DNA of 20,385 nt, taken from an uncultured Chloracidobacterium sp. (GTDB taxonomy: Bacteria; Acidobacteriota; Blastocatellia; Pyrinomonadales; Pyrinomonadaceae). Every line of letters begins with the position of its first letter. Position 1 is the first letter of the stretch. The stretch is from positions 1 to 20,385 of the forward strand of contig CALDGX010000226.1 in assembly GCA_937941715.1 (NCBI GenBank). The letters are read 5' to 3'. Position numbers and translations under genes: made by a program. Below, piece by piece: positions 13,820 through 20,385 of the stretch. Below the pieces are notes generated by a model. It made no database searches. It worked only from the letters and a program-made list of their open reading frames with translations, and was not told the origin of the DNA.

Positions 13820-13860
13820 AAAGACGCGTCGCTTTGTTGTTTCGACGCGTCTTTGTTTTG
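13820..13860. terminator. Bidirectional intrinsic terminator
   Basis: A perfect 12-bp inverted repeat pairs 13820-13831 (AAAGACGCGTCG) with 13843-13854, with an 11-nt loop. On the + strand it is followed by TTTGTTTTG. On the minus strand the arm ends in CTTT followed by TTCATTGG. It sits between the convergent AI-2E transporter gene and the minus-strand gene at 13878-14606 and probably serves both, best on the + strand. Confidence 0.85.
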
Positions 13861-13877
13861 GTTTAGAACGACAATTC

Positions 13878-14606
13878 TTAGAGGCCGCGCGGCTTGGTAA
13901 ATTTTAGGCCGCTGATCTGTTTGTACTGCGGCGAGCCTTGGCCGTAAAGAGACTTCACGTAGAGCTTAACGAGTTTGGCGAGCTCGAAGATACTTGTCGC
14001 GTCTGTGTAGAGAACATTGTTGCGGTCGATACGATTGTTGCTGAGCGTGGTGATGCTGTTCGTAACGGCGGTGTTGGCGGCTTTCATCGCGGCGGATTTG
14101 GCCTGCATCGCGGCGACGGTCAGGTCGGCTTCGTTTGGCGTGAACTGAGGCGTGTTGATGCAAAGCTCGATGGCGGCGTCAAAATGCTCGACGACTTGCG
14201 TGTAACTGCGTTGCGAAACTGAGTTGTGTGCGGCTTCGTTTTCGGGCGTATTTGGGTCGTCGATCTCGATCTTGCCTTTTCTCGCACCTTTGACCTTTCG
14301 TGCAAACCCTTTCATGTCTTCAATTGCATTAGGAGCCGCTCCACACGAAGCATATGAAGCACTTAAACGAGTCATGAACTTACCGATGCCTTGAAACTCA
14401 CCTTCACGGCTGTTTACCTGAACTTTCCAACCGATCAAACCGGTGGTCACACCATCGATCATGCCCTGAGCCGAAGCCAACGCCGCAGTTAAATTTGCCA
14501 AACTGATCGCCCCATTTGCCGGCTTATAATCGCCACCATAGCCCGTCACATACGAGATCATCGTCTCAAAATTAGCAACATTCTTAGCATGCCCAGTCTC
14601 AGCCAT
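13878..14606 (-). CDS. Alpha-helical protein of unknown function with internal duplication
   Basis: The 242-residue product starts at ATG 14606 (minus strand) with AAGGAG 10 nt upstream. It has no signal peptide or membrane segment and is rich in Ala, Asn, Thr and Lys. Two halves, about residues 12-90 and 135-222, share a layout. Each has N/H-F-E/D-x-x-I, a Y/F-x-P turn, a long Ala-rich helix ending in V-T, then N-x-R and a final helix ending in S-x-x-C/Y-G. This suggests a duplicated helical bundle. The opening (MAETGHAKNVANFE) and ending (KSLYGQGSPQYKQI.GLKFTK) resemble uncharacterised proteins I have seen in Bacteroidetes-like genomes; I know no function. A TTGACA promoter with an overlapping palindrome suggests controlled expression as a single gene. 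Confidence 0.85.
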   Translation of the reverse strand: MAETGHAKNVANFETMISYVTGYGGDYKPANGAISLANLTAALASAQGMIDGVTTGLIGWKVQVNSREGEFQGIGKFMTRLSASYASCGAAPNAIEDMKGFARKVKGARKGKIEIDDPNTPENEAAHNSVSQRSYTQVVEHFDAAIELCINTPQFTPNEADLTVAAMQAKSAAMKAANTAVTNSITTLSNNRIDRNNVLYTDATSIFELAKLVKLYVKSLYGQGSPQYKQISGLKFTKPRGL

Positions 14607-14698
14607 AGTTTTTAGTCTCCTTTTGTGGTCGAAACGGACAACAAAAAAAGCTAAGAGCGGCTGTCCGATATTAGAATTGTTTGAATTAGAACAGCCAG

Positions 14699-14727
14699 AA
14701 TTTAATTCAGGATTGAAAGTTTGTCAA
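14699..14727 (-). promoter_or_regulatory. Sigma-70-type promoter for the duplicated helical protein
   Basis: On the minus strand a perfect TTGACA (14722-14727) is followed after 17 bp by TAAATT (14699-14704). Transcription would begin near 14692, giving a leader of about 85 nt before ATG 14606. Confidence 0.6.
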
Positions 14728-14734
14728 ATTTGAC
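14723..14734. promoter_or_regulatory. Palindrome overlapping the -35 element (possible operator)
   Basis: GTCAAATTTGAC at 14723-14734 is a perfect 12-bp palindrome covering five of the six bases of the minus-strand -35 box. TCAATTGA occurs about 25 bp to the right (14750-14757). A repressor dimer site is plausible; no regulator gene is present in the window. Confidence 0.4.
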
Positions 14735-14772
14735 GCGATAGATTTTGTGTCAATTGAATTAGCTCAATTTTC

Positions 14773-14840
14773 TTGACTTCTACGGCTAATGGTTATAACT
14801 TCGCGATATCAGTAATTGTATTGCCATTTAGTTGCCATTT
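14773..14840 (+). promoter_or_regulatory. Possible promoter and direct repeats upstream of the CSLREA gene
   Basis: The 408-bp gap 14607-15014 holds the minus-strand promoter described separately and, for the + strand, TTGACT (14773-14778) with TATAAC (14794-14799). Their 15-bp spacer is short, so this is weak. TTGCCATTT occurs twice, at 14821-14829 and 14832-14840, 11 bp apart, about one helical turn. GAGTACTC (14854-14861) is an 8-bp palindrome. Nothing else was recognised in the gap, which is clearly AT-rich. Confidence 0.3.
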
Positions 14841-15014
14841 TGCGAATAGAGCGGAGTACTCTCAATGACCTCCAATCCGCATACTAGATTTCCTGTAATT
14901 CATCAGCGGTTATTCGTTTGTTTGACCGAGTGCGTCGAGTCATTTCTTTCTGTCATTAAGCGAAAAGGACGAATAGTTGCGCATTTTAATTTAAATTTAG
15001 GGAAGTACCCAACA

Positions 15015-16856
15015 ATGAGAGTTTCTAGATTCTTCTTTTTATTTGGCTTGATTTTTCTCGCTTGCATATGCTCTCCAGCGAGTCTTTCTGCAGCTACACT
15101 TGTAGTTTCGAGCAATGTTGATTCGACGGACGGAACCTGCGATATCAGTTGCAGTCTCCGAGATGCTGTCAGTGCTGCAAACGACGGTGACACGATCACC
15201 TTTGGAGCTCAGTTCAACTCTCCGACCACAATTACACTGCTTCAGGGCCAAATACTCATAGCCAAAAGTCTGACAATAGCCGGACCGGGCAGCAACACTC
15301 TAACAATCAGCGGAAACAACGCCGGACGAATCTTTAGAATCTCCGACGGAGCGGTTGTTTCACTAAGCGGAATGACTCTAAGAGACGGTCGCATCGGCGC
15401 TAACGCAAACGATGTATTTGGCGGTGGAATTTGGGTAACGGACAGTACACTGACGGCAACGAATATGGTGCTTCGGAATAATACTGCTCGGTTTTCAAGT
15501 ACAAATCCAACGATTACGCTTGGTTTCGGTGGTGCGATTGCAATGTCGAACAGTGTATTGACAGTAAACGCTTCTACTATTATCGCCAATTCTGGTGAAA
15601 GGTCTGGTGGAATCTATTCGATCAATGGAGTAGTTTCCATTACCAGTTCCACCATAGCGTCCAATACTGGAATTGGTTTGGCTGGAGATGGTGACGATAC
15701 CATCAGCATCGCCACATCAAATATCTATGGAAATCAAATTGGAGTATTCGGAGACCGAAATGCGAGGATCTCGATCAATGTTTCCAGTATCCACAATAAC
15801 GAATTAGGCGTTTCCAATTCAGGCGGAACGCTCCAAGTTGATCGTAGCAATATCGAAAATAATTGCTGTGCTGGAGGTCTCTTGAATAGCGGAATTGCAA
15901 GTATTCGAAGAACTCGCATCCGAAATAATACCCGAAGTAGTTTTCCAGTCCCCTCTGGCGGCGGAATTTATAACGATGGGACGCTAAACATCATTGACTC
16001 AACAATATCTGGTAATAATGCGACCGCGTCTGGCGCCGGCATCTACAATACGGGAAGACTTTTCCTAACTAACTCTACGATTAGTGGAAACACCGTTTCA
16101 ACCGGTCGCGGTGGGGCGATTTTTAACAATCTAAATGGCTATGTAATCTTGACCAACGCAACCATTGCAAATAATTTTGCTAGCGCAATAGGCGGCGGTT
16201 TATCAATTGAGACTTCGGCCACAGCCATCGTTCGTAATTCTATTATTGCAAGTAATACGATTGATGGCGGGATGATGGACGTGCAAGGAACAGTTTCTTC
16301 TCAAGGATTCAATTTAATTAGTAATACGCAAGGCAGTGCTGGATGGTTGTCTTCTGACTTGCTCAATCGAAATGCGTTACTGGCACCGCTCGGAAATAAT
16401 GGAGGATCGACGCCGACGCACGGATTAATTCCCACTAGCCCTGCGATTAATGCGGCAAGCAATGCTTTGGCAATTGATCCATTTACCGGCAATACGTTGG
16501 CCTGGGATCAGCGAGGCTTTGGATTTGGACGAGCAATTGGTGGCGGTCAAGGTATCGGTCTCACTGACATTGGTTCATACGAATCGAATATCTCTGAATC
16601 GGCAGTTTCGCTCAGTGGACGAATCCTAACTTCAAATGGCACAGGGGTTTCTAGAGCGAAGGTTTCTTTAGCTGATTCAAACGGAGCAATCGTCACGGTA
16701 TTGTCGAGTTCATTTGGATACTACCGATTTACCGGACTGGTACCGGGAATGTCGTATACGATGTCCGTCTCACACAAATCATACAACTTTGGTTCACCTC
16801 AATTGATAACTCTCGACACAAATAGAAGTGATTTCAACGTTTACGCGATTCCTTAG
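15015..16856 (+). CDS. Secreted CSLREA / parallel beta-helix protein with CarboxypepD_reg-like C-terminus
   Basis: The product is 613 residues from ATG 15015, which begins a signal peptide (MRVSRFFFLFGLIFLACICS, cleavage near A26). GGGAAG lies about 10 nt upstream. The frame is open 50 codons further up, but that extension hides the signal peptide. A CSLREA-type domain follows (C-S-L-R-D-A at 46-51, then NDGDTITF). About residues 60-480 carry right-handed beta-helix repeats (NSTISGN, IYNTG, GGAIFNN and similar). A 'choice-of-anchor Q'-type segment comes next (LGNNGGSTPTHGL...SPAINA, then D-Q-R-G-F). The last 80 residues form a carboxypeptidase-regulatory-like domain (S-F-G-Y-Y-R-F). It is likely surface-exposed or released. 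Codon choice is more AT-rich than in the dap genes. It is 39 bp upstream of the next gene and probably co-transcribed. Confidence 0.85.
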   Translation: MRVSRFFFLFGLIFLACICSPASLSAATLVVSSNVDSTDGTCDISCSLRDAVSAANDGDTITFGAQFNSPTTITLLQGQILIAKSLTIAGPGSNTLTISGNNAGRIFRISDGAVVSLSGMTLRDGRIGANANDVFGGGIWVTDSTLTATNMVLRNNTARFSSTNPTITLGFGGAIAMSNSVLTVNASTIIANSGERSGGIYSINGVVSITSSTIASNTGIGLAGDGDDTISIATSNIYGNQIGVFGDRNARISINVSSIHNNELGVSNSGGTLQVDRSNIENNCCAGGLLNSGIASIRRTRIRNNTRSSFPVPSGGGIYNDGTLNIIDSTISGNNATASGAGIYNTGRLFLTNSTISGNTVSTGRGGAIFNNLNGYVILTNATIANNFASAIGGGLSIETSATAIVRNSIIASNTIDGGMMDVQGTVSSQGFNLISNTQGSAGWLSSDLLNRNALLAPLGNNGGSTPTHGLIPTSPAINAASNALAIDPFTGNTLAWDQRGFGFGRAIGGGQGIGLTDIGSYESNISESAVSLSGRILTSNGTGVSRAKVSLADSNGAIVTVLSSSFGYYRFTGLVPGMSYTMSVSHKSYNFGSPQLITLDTNRSDFNVYAIP

Positions 16857-16895
16857 GCTCATTCGGTTAAGTTTCTTAGACAATAGGAGTATGAA

Positions 16896-17081
16896 ATGAA
16901 AAAAGTAATGGTTCCCGCACTGATAGTGCTTATCACAATTTCGGTCATTGCAGGTGTTTATGTTCTCCGAAATTCCAATTCATCAAGCAGTGAAGTTTCG
17001 ATAAGTTCTTCAAGCGACATTGTCGCTTTACCCACAAAAGATAACGAAAAACTTAGTGGTGCTGAACTTGCTTACAAATAA
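16896..17081 (+). CDS. N-terminal signal/anchor fragment of the Asp-box/FG-GAP protein
   Basis: The 61-codon frame starts at ATG 16896 with AGGAG 6 nt upstream, the strongest ribosome site in this part. It encodes a hydrophobic export or anchor segment (MKKVMVPALIVLITISVIAG) and a Ser-rich linker, and stops at TAA 17079-17081. The reading frame continues unchanged through the stop into the large downstream frame with coding-like sequence. This is best seen as the amino end of that protein, cut off by a nonsense codon, not as an independent small gene. Confidence 0.6.
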   Translation: MKKVMVPALIVLITISVIAGVYVLRNSNSSSSEVSISSSSDIVALPTKDNEKLSGAELAYK

Positions 17082-17177
17082 CGCGCCCTAGCTTGGAAAG
17101 ATTCAAACGGAAATATTCCCGTCAATGGTATTTCTCAAGGAATCGCTCAGCGCGATTCGTATCTGGCTCAACATAGG

Positions 17178-20100
17178 GTGAATGAACGCTATCCGGCTGG
17201 TGTCATTGCTAACTTTGTTTGGGAGAGCAGAGGGCCACAGAATGTCGGTGGACGGACTCGTTCAATTGTAATCCACCCTACTCAAACAAACATAATGTGG
17301 GCAGCTGCCGCAGGTGGCGGTGTTTGGAAAAGCACCGATGGTGGAGAAAATTGGACAGCTCCTCATAGTACGATGATGAACTACGCTATCGGTGCATTGA
17401 CACTTGATCCAAACAACGCCGATGTTCTGTATGCAGGAACTGGCGAGGGGCCGTTGCACGGTGGTGGAATTTATAAATCAGAAAACGGTGGATTGAGTTG
17501 GAGGCTTCTCGAAGGGACAATTCCACAAAGTAACGAAACATTCTCTCGAATAAATCGAATCGCAGTTGCTCCTGGGAATAGTAATCTGATCCTTGTTGCG
17601 ACCCGTGGAGGAATCTTCCGTTCGGTGACAGCAGGAGAAGGAAGTGTTTCATCCTGGAATCCGGTAATGGCTGGTGGAAATCGATATGTTTCGTTGCATG
17701 TTTCGTTCGACCCTCAGAATGCTTCAAAGGCGATAGCTGAGATAATGGATTACGAATTTTCTCCAGCGAATAGTTGGTATCATAAGGCGATTTATTCGAC
17801 CGACGGAGGTGTTACTTGGAATGACTCAACACGAGATTCGAGTGAATTCAGAATTTATGAGGCCTACACTCGGATCGATTTTTCGTATTCCAAGACAGAA
17901 CCAAATATTGTTTACGCTATTAATCCCCTTCCATGCTCGACTAATCCGGCAGACGCTAGAATCAGTCGTTCGACGGATGGCGGACAGACTTTTTCCAGCC
18001 GTGCAACGACGATGATTAATCCCCGTGCATGCCCACCCAACCCTCATATTCCAGGTTCAGACCATGAAATCTCGGCGTCTGATTATCATACTGCTCTTTG
18101 GGTTTCACCATCTGATTCTAATTTTGTACTTGCAGGTGGCTACTCTCTGCATAAGAGCACAGATGGGGGCAATACAGTTGCTCAAATTACGGATGGTTAT
18201 ATCACTACCGTACAACCTCATGTCGATTTTCATTGTGTTGTCCCCGATCCTGCATTTAATGGAACTACAAACAAAGCGGTCTATGTCTGTACGGACGGAG
18301 GAATTTATCGAACAAATGACATTACGACGGCCAATAAGTTCGGCTCTGGCGGGTGGCAAAGAAAAGATTTTAACTATCAGACAGCTCAATATTATGGCGC
18401 ATCAGGTCATGGTCCAACCGGTCTGATTTATGGGGGCACGCAGGATAATGCCACGCTGCGAACACCATCCGGAAGTCAACTCGCGACATGGACATACGGT
18501 GGGGATGGAGGGTTTTCGGCTATTGATCCGTCTGATCCGAATTATTGTTACGGTGAGCATATTTTCTTGAGCCTTCATAGGACTAACAACTGCAATGCTC
18601 CAAACCCTTCAACTCAGCTCATTAATTCTGGGATTACGGATGTTGGAGCTGGGCGCGCTAGTTTCATTGCACCCTTTATTCTAGACCCTAATGAACCCCA
18701 GCGAATCCTTGCTGGAGCCTCATCGCTGTGGCGTTCCAATAACGTTCGGAGTTCCGTGCCGACGTGGTCGAAGATGAAAGATAATCTAAACCAAGATATT
18801 CGAATCACCGCGATTGCAGTTGCACAGGGAAACCCGGCTCTCGCTTGGACAAGTGAGCAACTAAATTCTGGCAACGATTCAATTCGGGAAGGCAGGCTTT
18901 ACAAGACGACAAATGCTCTCGATTCTAACCCAACATGGATAACAATTGATGACAATGTGAATGTAGATCCTTTGCCTAATCGGTTTATAACAAGAATCTT
19001 GGTAGACAGATTTGATTCTTCGAAGGTTTACGTGGCTTTTGGTGGCTTCACCGATGGAAACCTTTGGAAGACAAGTGATGGTGGAACTACATGGCAGGAT
19101 ATAACTGGCAGCGGTCTTCCAAACGTCCCAATTCGTGGAATTACGCAGCATCCAAGTGATGCTAACAAGCTTTATCTCGGCACCGAGATCGGAGTTTATA
19201 CCACTATCAACGGTGGTTCCAGTTGGTCACCGGTTTTGGATGGTCCGTCAAATGTTTCAGTCGATGAAATCACCTTCATGAGCGGGAACAATACTCTTCT
19301 CGCCGCCACTCATGGACGCGGCGTCTGGATCACAAACACAGATGTAACGGTAGTTAACAACACCGCTCCGTATGATTTCGATGGCGACAATAAGACTGAT
19401 CTTTCAATATTCAGACCGACTCCAGCGGAATGGTGGTACACGCGTAGCATTGACGGCGGGAGTAGAGCCTTTCAGTTCGGATTGTCGACAGACACATTGG
19501 TTCCGGGGGATTTCTCAGGCGACGGTAAGGCAGACGTTGCAATCTGGCGACCTTCAAATGGAAACTGGTACGTCTTGCGAAGCGAGGACATTACTTTCTT
19601 TGCATTTCCGTTTGGAACAAATAATGATGTTCCAGCTCCGGCGGATTTTGACGGTGACGGAAAGTTTGACGCGGCTGTATTTCGACCTTCCACAGCAACG
19701 TGGTACATAAGCAACTCCTCTAACGGAAGTACTACTTTTCGGCAGTTTGGACTTTCAACTGATCGTCCGGTTCCCGCCGATTTCGATGCCGACGGACATG
19801 CAGACCTAGCCATTTTCCGGCCAAGCGTTTCCGAGTGGTGGGTTTTGCAAGCTTTGGGAACTGAGCAAGAAAATCTATTGGCCTTTCAGTTTGGGACGTC
19901 CGGCGACAAGACGGTTCAAGGTGACTACACTGGCGACGGAAAGGCCGATGCTGCGATATTCAGGCCATCAAATGGGTATTGGTACATTCAACGAAGCGAG
20001 GATTTTTCCTACTACTCCGTTCCTTTCGGTACAACGGGAGATATTCCTGCTCCGGGAGATTATGATGGCGACGCCAAGTTTGATACTGCGGTCTTTCGTC

Positions 20101-20204
20101 CTTCGACGGCGACGTGGTATGCACAGCGTACAACTGCTGGAACATTGATTCAACAATTTGGCTTATCTTCGGATGTGCCTGTTCCTAATGCGTACGTAAG
20201 GTGA
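17178..20204 (+). CDS. Sortilin-like (Asp-box) and FG-GAP repeat exoprotein, main part
   Basis: This is the 1008-codon frame from GTG 17178; no Shine-Dalgarno precedes it and it lacks a signal peptide, so GTG is unlikely to be the real start. Residues 1 to about 730 are beta-propeller sequence of the VPS10/sialidase type. Several Asp-boxes occur (S-T-D-G-G-E-N-W, S-T-D-G-G-V-T-W, T-S-D-G-G-T-T-W, T-I-N-G-G-S-S-W) together with 'DPNNADVLYAGTGEG'. Residues about 732-1008 (from 19371) are six FG-GAP/VCBS-like repeats of about 45 residues. They have calcium-type loops D-F-D-G-D-G-K-x-D followed by F-R-P-S..W-Y. Such proteins are exported and often bind polymers or surfaces; an enzymatic role cannot be claimed. 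A strong terminator follows. Confidence 0.85.
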   Translation: MNERYPAGVIANFVWESRGPQNVGGRTRSIVIHPTQTNIMWAAAAGGGVWKSTDGGENWTAPHSTMMNYAIGALTLDPNNADVLYAGTGEGPLHGGGIYKSENGGLSWRLLEGTIPQSNETFSRINRIAVAPGNSNLILVATRGGIFRSVTAGEGSVSSWNPVMAGGNRYVSLHVSFDPQNASKAIAEIMDYEFSPANSWYHKAIYSTDGGVTWNDSTRDSSEFRIYEAYTRIDFSYSKTEPNIVYAINPLPCSTNPADARISRSTDGGQTFSSRATTMINPRACPPNPHIPGSDHEISASDYHTALWVSPSDSNFVLAGGYSLHKSTDGGNTVAQITDGYITTVQPHVDFHCVVPDPAFNGTTNKAVYVCTDGGIYRTNDITTANKFGSGGWQRKDFNYQTAQYYGASGHGPTGLIYGGTQDNATLRTPSGSQLATWTYGGDGGFSAIDPSDPNYCYGEHIFLSLHRTNNCNAPNPSTQLINSGITDVGAGRASFIAPFILDPNEPQRILAGASSLWRSNNVRSSVPTWSKMKDNLNQDIRITAIAVAQGNPALAWTSEQLNSGNDSIREGRLYKTTNALDSNPTWITIDDNVNVDPLPNRFITRILVDRFDSSKVYVAFGGFTDGNLWKTSDGGTTWQDITGSGLPNVPIRGITQHPSDANKLYLGTEIGVYTTINGGSSWSPVLDGPSNVSVDEITFMSGNNTLLAATHGRGVWITNTDVTVVNNTAPYDFDGDNKTDLSIFRPTPAEWWYTRSIDGGSRAFQFGLSTDTLVPGDFSGDGKADVAIWRPSNGNWYVLRSEDITFFAFPFGTNNDVPAPADFDGDGKFDAAVFRPSTATWYISNSSNGSTTFRQFGLSTDRPVPADFDADGHADLAIFRPSVSEWWVLQALGTEQENLLAFQFGTSGDKTVQGDYTGDGKADAAIFRPSNGYWYIQRSEDFSYYSVPFGTTGDIPAPGDYDGDAKFDTAVFRPSTATWYAQRTTAGTLIQQFGLSSDVPVPNAYVR

Positions 20205-20238
20205 TCAACTTGCATCCTTAGTCATATCCTATAAATTA

Positions 20239-20273
20239 ACGAGCTGCGAGCAGAAATGCTTGTAGCTCGTTTT
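20239..20273 (+). terminator. Intrinsic terminator after the FG-GAP protein gene
   Basis: ACGAGCT (20239-20245) pairs with AGCTCGT (20264-20270). G-U and C-G pairs continue the stem to AGCA/TGCT around a GAAA tetraloop (20253-20256), giving about 14 pairs. The stem is followed by TTTTATG. It lies 34 bp after the stop codon. Confidence 0.88.
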
Positions 20274-20345
20274 ATGTACTGAACACGACCGCATTATCCA
20301 AACCGCTACTGACATCGCGGTGATTATACAATAAAATGGAATTAC

Positions 20346-20385
20346 ATGATCGAGAGATATACATTGCCGGAGATGGGGGCTGTTT
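20346..20385 (+). CDS. purB: Adenylosuccinate lyase, N-terminal fragment
   Basis: ATG 20346 opens a frame running off the window, with 13 codons visible (MIERYTLPEMGAV). This closely matches the conserved start of bacterial PurB (M-I-E-R-Y-x-x-P-E-M). PurB acts twice in AMP/IMP synthesis, cleaving SAICAR and adenylosuccinate. TATACAAT (20325-20332) lies just upstream and may be a -10 element, but no -35 is evident and the ribosome site is weak. Confidence 0.75.
   Translation, partial: MIERYTLPEMGAV

Larger units (their letters stand above)
16896..20204 (+). pseudogene. Single exoprotein gene interrupted by an in-frame TAA (nonsense or readthrough)
   Basis: Taken together, 16896-20204 is one frame of 1102 codons before the final stop, with a single internal TAA at codon 62. 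The 32 codons between that TAA and GTG 17178 read as ordinary protein (RALAWKDSNGNIPVNG..., then QRDSYLAQHR) and lead into the Asp-box domain. The export signal lies before the stop and all functional domains after it. Possible explanations are a recent nonsense mutation, a base error, or stop-codon readthrough; a frameshift is excluded because the frame is unchanged. Confidence 0.65.

Noticed and set aside
14865..15014. Fifty-residue N-terminal extension of the CSLREA protein
   Set aside because: The extension has no family similarity and would bury the signal peptide beginning at 15015.
17178..17180. GTG 17178 as a genuine start of the large exoprotein
   Set aside because: No Shine-Dalgarno, no signal peptide, and in-frame coding-like sequence continues upstream to the TAA at 17079 and beyond.

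Overview
The window reads as a bacterial chromosome segment, most likely from an Acidobacteriota member of the Blastocatellia/Pyrinomonadales type. That placement is inferred from family content, not from a marker gene. The supports are a GxxExxY-family protein, secreted proteins with a carboxypeptidase-regulatory-like C-terminus, a CSLREA beta-helix protein, and FG-GAP modules of the 'D-x-D-G-D-G-K, FRPS..TWY' style. Most of the left two thirds is GC-rich. From about 14.6 kb to the end the DNA is visibly more AT-rich.

Region 1 (1-5190) is a diaminopimelate/lysine cluster on the + strand: the tail of an M20 deacylase, dapB, a small GxxExxY protein, a TrpF-like barrel protein, dapA, a secreted NTF2-like protein, a four-helix membrane protein and dapD. 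dapA to dapD look like one operon. Two things interrupt it. The GxxExxY gene sits exactly between long inverted repeats, so 984-1463 resembles a tiny nuclease-coding element. A 15-unit, 21-bp tandem array lies between the TrpF-like gene and dapA.

Region 2 (5187-8414, minus strand) is one large secreted protein with 14 propeller-type repeats. Its stop codon overlaps that of dapD tail to tail.

Region 3 (8613-13629, + strand) is a tight gene run: an RNB-family ribonuclease, a CsbD-like small protein, a class I/II aminotransferase (a DapC candidate), asd and an AI-2E family permease. With Region 1 it supplies or suggests Asd, DapA, DapB, DapD, a DapC candidate and a DapE candidate. That is most of the succinylase route to meso-diaminopimelate. 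lysC, dapF and lysA are not in the window.

Region 4 (13630-14864) holds a second, diverged 21-bp array, a strong bidirectional terminator, and a minus-strand alpha-helical protein of unknown function. That protein has an internal duplication and a good promoter overlapping a 12-bp palindrome.

Region 5 (15015-20204) encodes two large exported proteins. The first is a CSLREA/beta-helix protein. The second has Asp-box (sortilin-like) repeats followed by six FG-GAP repeats, but an in-frame TAA separates its signal/anchor segment from the rest. A clear terminator follows, then the first 13 codons of purB at the right edge. No tRNA, rRNA, CRISPR array or canonical insertion sequence was seen.
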